Shown here: in pieces, positions 7,851 through 16,175 of the stretch | How positions within the stretch are numbered: position 1 is the stretch's first letter | How the letters are laid out: each line of letters opens with the position of its first letter | From: Acidimicrobiia bacterium | GTDB taxonomy: Bacteria; Actinomycetota; Acidimicrobiia; Acidimicrobiales; Poriferisodalaceae | Reading direction: 5' to 3' | Length of the DNA: 64,000 nt | Assembly (NCBI GenBank): GCA_022820925.1 | Contig: JAJEEO010000010.1 | Span: forward strand, 1-64,000 | The notes under the pieces: generated by a model | Database searches by the model: none | Seen by the model: the letters and a program-made list of their open reading frames with translations, nothing else | What the model was told of the DNA's origin: nothing | Translations under genes and position numbers: made by a program

Positions 7851-9206
7851 TTAGCCCGCTGGTGAGCCGGTTCGACGGAGCTGCTGGCGCGCTGCGTCGA
7901 GCCGACCCAGGGCGGTGTCCCGGCCCAGCAGCTCGAGCGATTCGAACAGCGGCGGACCGACGGCGCGGCCGGTGATCGCGACGCGGACCGGGGCCTGCGC
8001 CTTGCCCAACTTGAGACCGAATTCCTCCCCGATCGAACGCAGGCAGGAGTGCAGCGAATCGGCCGTCCATTCCACCCGGGAGAAGTCGTCGCGCGCGCGG
8101 TCGAGGATGTCGCCTGCCGGCGGCGCCAGCGCAGCATCCCAGGCGGCGTCGTCCATCTCGGGCTCCGCGAACAGAAAAGCGATGCGATCGGGAACATCGG
8201 ACAGCAGTCGCGTGCGCTCACGGATCAGCGGGGCGACTTTGCCCAGTGCCGCGCGGTCGAGGCCCGCTCCCCAGGGCCGGTTGAGCACCCATGGTTCGAT
8301 TGCAGCAGCGAAGCCTGCGTCGTCGAGCGCGCGCAGGTACTCGCCATTGACCGCCGTGAGCTTGTCCATGTCGAACATCGCGGGTGCCGCGTTCACATCA
8401 GCGAGATCGAACAACTCGACGATCTCCGCGAGCGGCCGCACCTCGACGCCGTCGGGAGGTCCCCAGCCCAGCAATGCCAAGTAGTTGACCATGGCTTCGG
8501 GCAGCACACCCTGGTCGCGGAAGCTCGTGAGCGACACGTCATCGCGCCGCTTGGAGAGCTTCTTTCGCTGCTTGTTGACGATGAGCGGCAGGTGGGCGAA
8601 CGTCGGCACGTCGGTCGCACCCAGCGCGGCGCGCAGCAGCACCACCCGCGGCGTCGTGTTGAGCAGATCTTCGCCCCTGCAGACGTGGGTGATGCCGAGG
8701 TCGAGATCGTCAACGGCATTCGCGACGAAGAACGTCGCGCTGCTGTCGCTGCGCTTCACCACGAAGTCCTCGATGGAGGCGTTGGGAAACTCGACGCGGC
8801 CCCGAACGATGTCGTCGAAGGCCGTCACGCCCTCGTCGGGCACGGCGAATCGCACCGCACCCTCGTCGAGATAGGCCTGCCCGCTGTCCAGCCAACGCTC
8901 GATCGCGGCGTCATACAGGCTGGCCCGCTCGCTCTGGAAAACCGGTTCGCCGTCGAAATCCAGTCCCAGCCAATCGAGCATCTCGAGGATCTGCTCGATG
9001 TGGGCGGGCGTGGCCAGCTCGGCATTGGTGTCCTCGATGCGCAGCACCATCTCGCCCCCGCAGTGGCGGGCGTACAGCCAGTTGAACAGCGCCGTCCTGG
9101 CGGTGCCCAGGTGCGGCAGCCCTGTGGGAGCCGGTGCGAATCGCAGCCGCGGGCGGGTTGTCGCCGGCACCGGGGTGCGGCCGGCTCCGCCACTGTCGGA
9201 ATGCAT
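7851..9206 (-). CDS. gltX: Glutamate--tRNA ligase
   Basis: About 451 residues from the ATG at 9206. The frame is open to 9278, but that would overlap the upstream gene by 46 bases. Class I synthetase motifs are present: the HIGH-like element is PTGLPHLGTARTALFN (PHLG at 31-34) and the KMSKS-like element is KKLSKR (about 215-220). Other conserved parts are VLRIEDTN and GITHVCRGEDLLNTTPR. It charges tRNA-Glu; as tRNA-Gln follows immediately and GatCAB is encoded at 38-41 kb, it is probably a non-discriminating enzyme that also puts Glu on tRNA-Gln. That last point is inference from context. Confidence 0.93.
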   Translation of the reverse strand: MHSDSGGAGRTPVPATTRPRLRFAPAPTGLPHLGTARTALFNWLYARHCGGEMVLRIEDTNAELATPAHIEQILEMLDWLGLDFDGEPVFQSERASLYDAAIERWLDSGQAYLDEGAVRFAVPDEGVTAFDDIVRGRVEFPNASIEDFVVKRSDSSATFFVANAVDDLDLGITHVCRGEDLLNTTPRVVLLRAALGATDVPTFAHLPLIVNKQRKKLSKRRDDVSLTSFRDQGVLPEAMVNYLALLGWGPPDGVEVRPLAEIVELFDLADVNAAPAMFDMDKLTAVNGEYLRALDDAGFAAAIEPWVLNRPWGAGLDRAALGKVAPLIRERTRLLSDVPDRIAFLFAEPEMDDAAWDAALAPPAGDILDRARDDFSRVEWTADSLHSCLRSIGEEFGLKLGKAQAPVRVAITGRAVGPPLFESLELLGRDTALGRLDAARQQLRRTGSPAG

Positions 9207-9232
9207 CGGGCTGCTGGCGCTCGCGGCGCCGC

Positions 9233-9952
9233 TCAGCACTGGCCGGTGCTGCAGTTCGGGTCCGAGGCGTCGACCCAACGACCGACTGGCCTGCCGGCCA
9301 GCGCGAGCAGTCGCTGCAGCGGTGGGGTGGACAGGTCGACTTCGAGCGGTTCGAGACCCGGCCAGACCTGCACCGGGGGTGCTACGGCCTGCACCCTGTC
9401 CACGAGCAGTTCATCGAGCCCGGCGCCGGCACTGATGGCCTGCTGGAGGTCGTAGCCCAGGATCGTCAACTCCACGACGCGCGTCCACAGCAGGTCGCGC
9501 AGCCGGGGGCTGAAGCCGGCACCGGCATCGAGTCCCGCAGCGACTGCGAGCACCGTGCGCACGCTCTCGATGACGGGCTGCGTCGGGTCGGGACGATCCT
9601 CGGAGCGCCAGCCGAAGCCCAAGGAGGCGCCGGCCGCGGGTGTCGGTATCTCGACCGGGGGCGGCGACGGCTGGCCGCTCATCTGCGCTGCGGCCGCCAG
9701 GTTCCCGTCGGCGACGCGCGCGAGCAGGTCGGCCACGGTGTAGGACTCGAGCGGCGGCGACAGCGGCATCGCCATGTGCTCCCAGGCCGGCAGCCGCATC
9801 CGGGCAGCGAAGTCGGTGCACGCCCGACGGTGCAGCCGCACGAGCTCACGGTCGGTCTGCGGCGGGAGGGTCGTGGCGGAATCCGGAGTCGTCGTTTGGG
9901 CCATGGAAGTCTCAGTCAGTGTTGCCGTGGGCGGGGCGGTCCGGTCGCTCAT
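9233..9952 (-). CDS. DinB / mycothiol-dependent maleylpyruvate isomerase-like protein
   Basis: 239 residues. A disordered N-terminus of ~35 residues is followed by a helical region whose spacing resembles the TIGR03083/DinB-like family of Actinobacteria (PAWEHMAMPL, then YTVADLLARVADGN, and RVVELTILGYDLQQA). The usual metal-binding His of this last motif appears to be replaced (TILGYD), so catalytic activity is doubtful. The ATG at 9952 overlaps the stop of the upstream gene by 4 bases, so the two are coupled. Family membership is by eye and uncertain; the physiological role is unknown. Confidence 0.55.
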   Translation of the reverse strand: MSDRTAPPTATLTETSMAQTTTPDSATTLPPQTDRELVRLHRRACTDFAARMRLPAWEHMAMPLSPPLESYTVADLLARVADGNLAAAAQMSGQPSPPPVEIPTPAAGASLGFGWRSEDRPDPTQPVIESVRTVLAVAAGLDAGAGFSPRLRDLLWTRVVELTILGYDLQQAISAGAGLDELLVDRVQAVAPPVQVWPGLEPLEVDLSTPPLQRLLALAGRPVGRWVDASDPNCSTGQC

Positions 9953-10479
9953 TGGGTTGGGTCACGCGTCAGGCCCATGGGATCGGTCTCGTAGCGGCGC
10001 CTGATATCGGCAGGAGCCAGCGCCAGCACTGCGGTCGGGACGCAGGCCACCAGCTTGCGGACCTCGCTGTAGTGGTGTGATTCTGCGACTCCCTCGAAGA
10101 GCGCCATCCGTCGCGCCACCAGTTCTGCGGGCGGCTGCGAGTCGAGAAAGCCGAACGCCAGATAGCCCGCTTCGAGGTCCCACACGACGGGTGCCCGCCC
10201 GAAGATCGAGGCGCGCTTGAGGGCGACGGCAACGCAGCCTGCGTCGACATCGTGCCGATCCTCGCCATCGACGAGCAGCACCCGGTTGTCGAACAACTGC
10301 ACGAGGCCGTATGCGTACCCCTGATCGGGTCCCTGATGTCCGCGCAACGCGCCGGTGGGCTGCCCGCCGGCGAGGTCGCCGGGGCGCTCGGCGCGCCAGC
10401 GCCGCGGCGTCACCTCCGGCGACGAGTACGCACGGACTTCGCTGAGCGGCCCGACCCGGACGTGGCGCGGTGCAGCCAT
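9949..10479 (-). CDS. Conserved-looking hypothetical protein
   Basis: 176 residues from the ATG at 10479; the longer open frame has low-complexity Arg/Ser/His sequence that does not look coding. I do not recognise the family. The protein is soluble, with a middle part (GYAYGLVQLFDNRVLLVDGE) and a C-terminal helical part (SEVRKLVACVPTAVLALAP). It is translationally coupled to the DinB-like gene downstream (ATGA overlap) and lies between gltX and cimA. No membrane segment or signal peptide is seen. Confidence 0.65.
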   Translation of the reverse strand: MAAPRHVRVGPLSEVRAYSSPEVTPRRWRAERPGDLAGGQPTGALRGHQGPDQGYAYGLVQLFDNRVLLVDGEDRHDVDAGCVAVALKRASIFGRAPVVWDLEAGYLAFGFLDSQPPAELVARRMALFEGVAESHHYSEVRKLVACVPTAVLALAPADIRRRYETDPMGLTRDPTQ

Positions 10480-10567
10480 CGCCGCGCAGCCTAGAGGCTG
10501 AGCCCCGGGGCCTAACGGCCGGTGAGCCCCATCACATGAGCATGGGGAACAAGAGCGGGCAGCACGG

Positions 10568-10589
10568 GGCGAAGCCGTGGCCCGAGCGG
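10568..10589 (+). repeat. Dispersed 22-bp repeat, copy 1
   Basis: GGCGAAGCCGTGGCCCGAGC plus GG. Identical copies occur at 41495-41516 (opposite strand) and 59696-59717. All three lie outside or at the very end of coding sequence; this copy is just past the cimA stop. Confidence 0.8.
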
Positions 10590-10595
10590 TATGCG

Positions 10596-12281
10596 CTACT
10601 GGCCCGGGCTGTCGCCTAGGCGGTGACGCATGAGCGCATAGATGACCGAATCGCGCAGCGCGAGCCAAGACGACTCGATGATGTTCTCCGAGACGCCGAT
10701 GGTGGTCCACGTCGTCTCGCCGTCGGTCGAGTCGATGAGCACCCTCGTGACCGCCTCGGTGCCCCGGTCGGCATCGAGCACCCGAACCTTGTAGTCGGTC
10801 AGGCGGACTGCATCGAGCTCGGGGTAGTCGTCTCGCACCGCTTGCCGGAAGGCGTTGTCGAGGGCGTTCACGGGTCCGTCGCCCTCGCCGACGGTCACCC
10901 GCCGGTCGCCGCCGACGACGATGCGCAGCGTCGCCTCCGTGTCGAACTCGGCCTCCCGGCCGCGCTCCACCAGCACCTTGAACGACTCGACTTTGAAGAA
11001 GTCGAATGTCTGGCCCGCGGCCTTGCGCAGCAGCATTTCCAGCGAGGCGTCGGCCACCTCGAAGTGATAACCGGCGTGCTCGAGCCGCTTCAGCTCATGG
11101 ACCACATCGGCCATGGCGGCCTTGTCGATCTCGATGCCGAGCTCGGCCGCCTTCAGCTCCACCGACGCCCGTCCCGACAGATCGCCGAGCAGGAAGCGAG
11201 TGCTGTTGCCGACTGCCGCCGGGTCGACATGCTCGTAGCTGTCGGGGCGGCGCGCGATGGCGCTGGTGTGCAGGCCCGCCTTGTGGGCGAATGCCGAGGT
11301 TCCGACATAGGGCTGCTGGTTCTGAGGCGGCATGTTCATGAGCTCGGCGACGTGATGTGCCACCGACGTGAACCGGGTCAGGCATTCGCGCGGCACCGTC
11401 TCGATGCCCATCTTGAGCGTCAGGTTCGGCACCAGCACGGTGTTGTCGCAGTTGCCGGTGCGCTCGCCGTACCCGTTGACGGTGCCTTGCACGTGGGTGG
11501 CGCCGGCAATCACGCCTGCGACGGCGTTGGCCACCGCACAGCCGGTGTCGTTCTGGGTGTGCATGCCGATCTGGATGCCGTCGAAGTGGCCGACCACCTC
11601 GCGCACGATGTTCTCCACCTCGTGGGGCAGCGAGCCGCCGTTGGTGTCGCAGAGCACGAGGCAGTCGGCCCCGTTGACCGCCGCCGCCTCGAGCACCGAC
11701 AGCGCGAACTCAGGGTTGCGCTTGTAGCCGTCGAAGAAATGCTCCGCGTCGAAGAAGACGCGCAGCCCCTCGCCCTTGAGGAACTCGATCGAGTCGCCGA
11801 CCATGGCAACGCCTTCGCTGAGCGGTTGCCGCAGCGCCTCGGTGACGTGGTAGTCCCAGGACTTGCCCACGATGCACACCGTGGACGTGCCCGCTGACAC
11901 CAGCGCTGCCAGGGTCTGGTCGTCGTCGACGCGGCCGCGGGGCCGGCGAGTGGAGCCGAAGGCCACCAGCGTGGCGTGCTCGAGCTGCAGTTCGGTCGCT
12001 GCCCGGGCGAAGAACTCTTCGTCCTTGGGATTCGAGCCGGGCCATCCGCCTTCGATCCACTGGATGCCCAGCGCATCGAGCTGGCGGGCCACCTTGAGCT
12101 TGTCTTCGGAGGACACCGAGATGCCTTCGAACTGGACGCCGTCGCGCAGCGTCGTATCGAAGATCTCGACTCGCTCGGGCCACGACGGATCCCGTACGCC
12201 TTCGCGGACGAGCGGTGCTGATGCGCCTGGTTCCGGCGTCGTGTCGGTGGTGTCGGATGTGCTCATGCCTGTGTTGCTCAC
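10596..12281 (-). CDS. cimA: (R)-citramalate synthase, CimA type
   Basis: 561 residues from a GTG at 12281, chosen because GGAGGGGTGAGG lies just upstream; an ATG at 12266 is possible. The HMGL-like barrel opens with IFDTTLRDGVQFEG and contains GIQWIEGGWPGSNPKD, the metal/His region TVNGYGERTGN, and a C-terminal LeuA-type allosteric domain (from about residue 430, GDGPVNALDNAFRQAV). These features match the TIGR00977 citramalate synthase group rather than LeuA. It condenses pyruvate and acetyl-CoA to citramalate, the first step of a threonine-independent isoleucine route. It lies 7 bases after leuB, whose product works in the same route. Confidence 0.9.
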   Translation of the reverse strand: MSNTGMSTSDTTDTTPEPGASAPLVREGVRDPSWPERVEIFDTTLRDGVQFEGISVSSEDKLKVARQLDALGIQWIEGGWPGSNPKDEEFFARAATELQLEHATLVAFGSTRRPRGRVDDDQTLAALVSAGTSTVCIVGKSWDYHVTEALRQPLSEGVAMVGDSIEFLKGEGLRVFFDAEHFFDGYKRNPEFALSVLEAAAVNGADCLVLCDTNGGSLPHEVENIVREVVGHFDGIQIGMHTQNDTGCAVANAVAGVIAGATHVQGTVNGYGERTGNCDNTVLVPNLTLKMGIETVPRECLTRFTSVAHHVAELMNMPPQNQQPYVGTSAFAHKAGLHTSAIARRPDSYEHVDPAAVGNSTRFLLGDLSGRASVELKAAELGIEIDKAAMADVVHELKRLEHAGYHFEVADASLEMLLRKAAGQTFDFFKVESFKVLVERGREAEFDTEATLRIVVGGDRRVTVGEGDGPVNALDNAFRQAVRDDYPELDAVRLTDYKVRVLDADRGTEAVTRVLIDSTDGETTWTTIGVSENIIESSWLALRDSVIYALMRHRLGDSPGQ

Positions 12282-12288
12282 GACGGCC

Positions 12289-13287
12289 TCACCCCTCCGA
12301 GACACCGGCCAAGATCGCTTTGGCGATCTCGTCGGTGCCCACATCGGGCACGGCGTCATCGGCGACGACGGCTTCGCACGCAGTTCGCACGCGCTCGGCG
12401 CACTCGGCTTCCCCCAGGAACTCCAGCATGAGCACTGCCGACAGCACCGCAGCCGTGGGGTTGGCGAGTCCCTTGCCGGCGATGTCGGGCGCCGAGCCAT
12501 GCACCGGCTCGAACAGCGAGGGACCCGTGCGGTCCGGGTTGAGGTTGGCCGACGCGGCGAGCCCGATGCCGCCTGCCACTGCGCCGCCGAGATCGGTGAG
12601 GATGTCGCCGAAGAGGTTGTCGGTGACGATCACCTCGTAGCGGTGCGGATCGGTGACGAAGTGAATGCAGGCCGCGTCGACGTGGTTGTAGGCAGTCTCG
12701 ACATCGGGGTACTCGGCGGCGACCTCGTTGAACGTGCGCTCCCACAGGTCTCCGGAGAACGTCAGGACGTTCGTCTTGTGGACCAGCGTCAGGTGACGGC
12801 GCTCCCGCGCGCGGGCCAGCTCGAAGCCATACCGGATGGCGCGCTCGGCTCCCATGCGGGTGTTGACCGAGCCTTGGGTGGCGATCTCGTGCGGTGTTCC
12901 CTTGCGAAGGAACCCGCCCTCGCCCGCGTAGGCGCCTTCGGTGTTCTCGCGGATCACCGTGAAGCTGTGACCGTCGGGAAGGGTGAACGGACGCAGGTTC
13001 ACGTACAGGTCGAGCTCGAAGCGGGCCTTCAGCAGCAGGCCCCGCTCGATCACCCCCGGCGGCACGTCGGGCGTGCCGACGGCGCCGAGCAGGATGGCGT
13101 CGAACGTGCGCAGCTCTTCGAGGGTCTCGTCATCGAGCACCGTGCCGTCCCGCAGGTAGCGATGCCCGCCTAGTTCGAACTCGGTCGTCGAGATGCCGGC
13201 ACCGGCGGCCGCAATCACGTCAAGCGCAACCGAGATGACTTCCGGCCCGATGCCGTCTCCTCCGATGACTGCGATGCGATGCGTCAC
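12289..13287 (-). CDS. leuB: 3-isopropylmalate dehydrogenase
   Basis: 332 residues, GTG start with AAGGGG at a good distance. The order of motifs follows the short mycobacterial Leu[58 protein letters not shown], the catalytic Lys region [26 protein letters not shown], and the NAD-binding [14 protein letters not shown]. It oxidises and decarboxylates 3-isopropylmalate for leucine, and probably beta-methylmalate on the citramalate route. It is the first gene of the leuB-cimA pair and is divergent from greA. Confidence 0.95.
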   Translation of the reverse strand: MTHRIAVIGGDGIGPEVISVALDVIAAAGAGISTTEFELGGHRYLRDGTVLDDETLEELRTFDAILLGAVGTPDVPPGVIERGLLLKARFELDLYVNLRPFTLPDGHSFTVIRENTEGAYAGEGGFLRKGTPHEIATQGSVNTRMGAERAIRYGFELARARERRHLTLVHKTNVLTFSGDLWERTFNEVAAEYPDVETAYNHVDAACIHFVTDPHRYEVIVTDNLFGDILTDLGGAVAGGIGLAASANLNPDRTGPSLFEPVHGSAPDIAGKGLANPTAAVLSAVLMLEFLGEAECAERVRTACEAVVADDAVPDVGTDEIAKAILAGVSEG

Positions 13288-13313
13288 TGTGGTGCCCCTT
13301 GGGTGTTGGTGCT

Positions 13314-13330
13314 GGGAGCGAACCGCTCCC
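13314..13330 (-). promoter_or_regulatory. Perfect 7-bp hairpin in the leuB 5' leader
   Basis: GGGAGCG and CGCTCCC separated by three bases, about 27 bases before the leuB start. There is no T tract after it, so it is not a standard terminator. It may be a leader hairpin or the 3' half of an attenuator. Confidence 0.35.
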
Positions 13331-13431
13331 GCCCGGGATTTCCAGCCAGAACGTCCCGAAGCGCGATTGCGCCCCGAATTCAATCGAGGCCTCCCAATCG
13401 CGCCAGAGAGTGTGCCAACAGATGCCCTCGG

Positions 13432-13437
13432 TAACCT
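13432..13437 (+). promoter_or_regulatory. -10 box for leaderless greA
   Basis: TAACCT (fits TANNNT), followed by six bases and then the GTG at 13444. No Shine-Dalgarno is present. The same geometry recurs in this window. Confidence 0.5.
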
Positions 13438-13443
13438 CGCGAG

Positions 13444-13923
13444 GTGCCTGAGATCCATCACATCTCTGCTGAGACCCACGATCGGCTGCAAGCGGAACTC
13501 ACCGATCTGACCGGTCGGGGGCGCATCGATATTGCGGCACAGATCGAGACGGCACGCCTGCTGGGAGACCTGTCCGAGAACGGCGACTACCACGCCGCCA
13601 AGGAGGAGCAGGGCAAGATGGAGGGCCGCATCATGCGGCTGAAGTCCATCCTGGAGAACTGCGAGATCGTCGCCGACGTCGACGACAGCTCCGGCGACAG
13701 CGTCGTTGCTCCGGGCCTCGTGGTGTCGATCCGCTTCCAGGGCGACGACGAAGTCGAGCAGTACTTGTTCGGCTCGATCGAGGAACGCCGGTCAGGCATC
13801 GAGGTGGTTTCGCCCGGCTCGCCGATGGGCCGAGCGCTCGAGGGCGCACGGGCCGGTCAGACGGTGACCTACGAGGCAAACGGCAACCAGCTCAGCATCG
13901 AGATCGTCGCCATCGAGGCCTGA
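13444..13923 (+). CDS. greA: Transcription elongation factor GreA
   Basis: 159 residues, the normal GreA length. The N-terminal coiled coil carries the acidic tip [17 protein letters not shown], whose Asp and Glu act in RNA polymerase active-site transcript cleavage. The C-terminal domain has the FKBP-like pattern [20 protein letters not shown]. It rescues backtracked RNA polymerase. The GTG at 13444 follows a TANNNT box by six bases, so the mRNA is probably leaderless. It is divergent from leuB and ends 62 bases before leuC. Confidence 0.95.
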   Translation: MPEIHHISAETHDRLQAELTDLTGRGRIDIAAQIETARLLGDLSENGDYHAAKEEQGKMEGRIMRLKSILENCEIVADVDDSSGDSVVAPGLVVSIRFQGDDEVEQYLFGSIEERRSGIEVVSPGSPMGRALEGARAGQTVTYEANGNQLSIEIVAIEA

Positions 13924-13973
13924 AAGGCCCCGGCGACCGCGCCGGCAGGTTGGATTGACAGGCGCACAGGGTC

Positions 13974-13979
13974 CATAGT
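13974..13979 (+). promoter_or_regulatory. -10 box for leaderless leuC
   Basis: CATAGT, then six bases, then the GTG at 13986. A TTGACA lies at 13955-13960, but its spacing (13 bases) is short for a -35 element. Confidence 0.45.
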
Positions 13980-13985
13980 GGGGAT

Positions 13986-15407
13986 GTGACAGATCCGGCA
14001 GCGGCGGGGCCGCGCACCCTCAGCGAGAAGATCTGGGACCGCCACGTCGTGCGGACCGGCGGCGGCCAGCCCGATCTCCTCTACATCGACCTGCACCTCA
14101 TCCATGAGGTCACCTCCCCGCAGGCATTCGACGGTCTGCGCATGTCCGGGCGCACGGTGCGCCGGCCCGATCTCACCGTCGCCACCGAGGACCACAACGT
14201 TCCGACGGCCGATCTGCACCTGCCGATCTCTGACCCGATCTCGGCCAAGCAGGTGCAGGTGCTGCGAGCGAACTGTGCCGAATTCGGCATCACGCTGTAC
14301 CCCATGGGCGATCCGGGCCAAGGCATCGTGCATGTCATCGGGCCCGAGCAGGGACTCACGCTCCCCGGCATGACGGTGGTGTGCGGCGACAGCCACACCT
14401 CGACGCACGGGGCGTTCGGCGCGCTTGCCTTCGGCATCGGCACCTCCGAGGTGGAGCACGTGCTCGCGAGCCAGACGCTGCCTCAAGCCCGGCCGTCCAC
14501 GATGGAGGTGCGAGTCGACGGTGAAGCGCCAGCCGGCGTGACCGCCAAGGACATCGTGCTCGCCATCATCGGCCGGATCGGCACAGGCGGCGGCATCGGC
14601 CACATCATCGAGTACCGCGGCTCAGCGATCGAGGCGCTGTCGATGGAAGGGCGGATGACCGTCTGCAACATGTCCATCGAGGCCGGCGCCAAGGCCGGCA
14701 TGATCGCGCCCGACGACACCACTTTCGACTATGTGAACGGCCGACGGCACGTTCCTGCCGGGGCTGACTGGGACGCTGCGGTGGCCGACTGGCGCTCACT
14801 GGTCACCGATGACGGCGCGACCTTCGACCGCTCGGTGTCCATCGACGCCGCGTCGCTGCGGCCGCATGTCACGTGGGGCACCAATCCCGCGCACGTCATC
14901 CCGATCGACGGTGCGGTTCCGGCGCCGAGCGATTTCGACGACCCCGTCGAGGCGACCACGGCCCAGCGGGCGTTGGACTACATGGGGCTGACCGCCGGCA
15001 CCCGGCTGTCGGACGTGGCAGTCGACACGGTCTTCATCGGGAGCTGCACGAATTCTCGCATCGAAGACCTGCGCGCGGCTGCGGCGGTGGCACGGGGTCG
15101 CAAGGTGGCCGACGGGGTCCGCACGCTGGTCGTGCCGGGCTCATTCGCCGTCAAGACCCAGGCAGAGGCTGAAGGGCTGCACGAGGTCTTCACCGAGGCG
15201 GGCTTCGACTGGCGTGAGCCGGGCTGTTCGATGTGCCTGGCCATGAACCCCGACAAGCTCGCTCCGGGCGAACGCTCGGCATCTACTTCGAACCGCAACT
15301 TCGAGGGCCGGCAAGGCCGTGGCGGGCGGACGCATCTGTGCTCGCCGGAAGTGGCCGCAGCGACGGCAATCGCCGGCCGCTTCGTCACACCCGACGACCT
15401 GGCCTGA
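13986..15407 (+). CDS. leuC: 3-isopropylmalate dehydratase large subunit
   Basis: 473 residues, aconitase superfamily. The [4Fe-4S] ligands are visible: [10 protein letters not shown] and the pair in [11 protein letters not shown] near the C-terminus. Other family motifs are [33 protein letters not shown] and [12 protein letters not shown]. It isomerises 2- to 3-isopropylmalate and, with CimA present, probably citramalate to beta-methylmalate. The GTG start has no Shine-Dalgarno and sits six bases after a -10-like box. LeuD follows after 21 bases. Confidence 0.96.
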   Translation: MTDPAAAGPRTLSEKIWDRHVVRTGGGQPDLLYIDLHLIHEVTSPQAFDGLRMSGRTVRRPDLTVATEDHNVPTADLHLPISDPISAKQVQVLRANCAEFGITLYPMGDPGQGIVHVIGPEQGLTLPGMTVVCGDSHTSTHGAFGALAFGIGTSEVEHVLASQTLPQARPSTMEVRVDGEAPAGVTAKDIVLAIIGRIGTGGGIGHIIEYRGSAIEALSMEGRMTVCNMSIEAGAKAGMIAPDDTTFDYVNGRRHVPAGADWDAAVADWRSLVTDDGATFDRSVSIDAASLRPHVTWGTNPAHVIPIDGAVPAPSDFDDPVEATTAQRALDYMGLTAGTRLSDVAVDTVFIGSCTNSRIEDLRAAAAVARGRKVADGVRTLVVPGSFAVKTQAEAEGLHEVFTEAGFDWREPGCSMCLAMNPDKLAPGERSASTSNRNFEGRQGRGGRTHLCSPEVAAATAIAGRFVTPDDLA

Positions 15408-15428
15408 ACCGAACAAGGGAATGCGCTG

Positions 15429-16019
15429 ATGGAGCCTGTGAGAGTGCATGAAGGCCGTGCGGTTCCGCTCGACCGCTCGGACGTGGACACCGACCAGATC
15501 ATCCCCAGCGACTGGCTGAAGCGCGTCGAGCGCACCGGCTTCGGCAAGGGGCTTTTCAGCGAGTGGCGCGACGAGCGTGACTTCGTGCTGAACGACGAGC
15601 GCTTCGCCGGCGCGACGATCCTGGTTGCCGGTTCCAATTTCGGCACCGGATCCTCACGAGAGCACGCCGTGTGGGCATTGATGGACTACGGCTTCGTGGC
15701 AGTGGTCTCGCCGCGCTTCGGCGACATCTTCCGCAACAACTCCACCAAGAACGGCCTGGTGCCCGTACAGATCTCCGAGGAGGCTGCAGCGCGGCTGCGG
15801 ACCGCCGTGGCGGAAGATCCCGACCTCGCGGTGACCGTCGACGTCGAGCGGCGAATGCTGAGCGCACCCGCTGCGGGCATCGAGGAGTCATTCCCGATGG
15901 ACGACGCCACGCAGGAACGATTCCTCGAAGGGCTCGACGACATCGGCATCACGCTTCGCAGCGTCGAGGCCATCGACAGCTACGAGACGGCACGGCCCGC
16001 CTGGCTGCCGACGACGTAG
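15429..16019 (+). CDS. leuD: 3-isopropylmalate dehydratase small subunit
   Basis: 196 residues, standard LeuD. Conserved patterns are LDRSDVDTDQIIPSDWLK near the N-terminus, ILVAGSNFGTGSSREHA and the swivelling-domain region SPRFGDIFRNNSTKNGL. It forms the heterodimer with LeuC. It follows leuC by 21 bases with the purine-rich ACAAGGGAATG before the start and is the last gene of the greA-leuC-leuD run. Confidence 0.96.
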   Translation: MEPVRVHEGRAVPLDRSDVDTDQIIPSDWLKRVERTGFGKGLFSEWRDERDFVLNDERFAGATILVAGSNFGTGSSREHAVWALMDYGFVAVVSPRFGDIFRNNSTKNGLVPVQISEEAAARLRTAVAEDPDLAVTVDVERRMLSAPAAGIEESFPMDDATQERFLEGLDDIGITLRSVEAIDSYETARPAWLPTT

Positions 16020-16175
16020 TCCCCGCCCACACATCTCCCGGCGGCTCGGCGCCGCGGGCCGAAGCGCGAGGTGTGACCGCCGGTCGCGCTACGGTACCGC
16101 CACGCTTCGGGCGATTTGCTCGACCTGATCGCGGCATGACGCGGGCAGGCATGCGTACGCGAGGGAGAGCGATTC

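Noticed and set aside
10536..10619. 26-codon plus-strand frame starting MSMGNKSG at the end of cimA
   Set aside because: It is built from the dispersed 22-bp repeat and a second intergenic word, and overlaps the cimA end; nothing supports translation.
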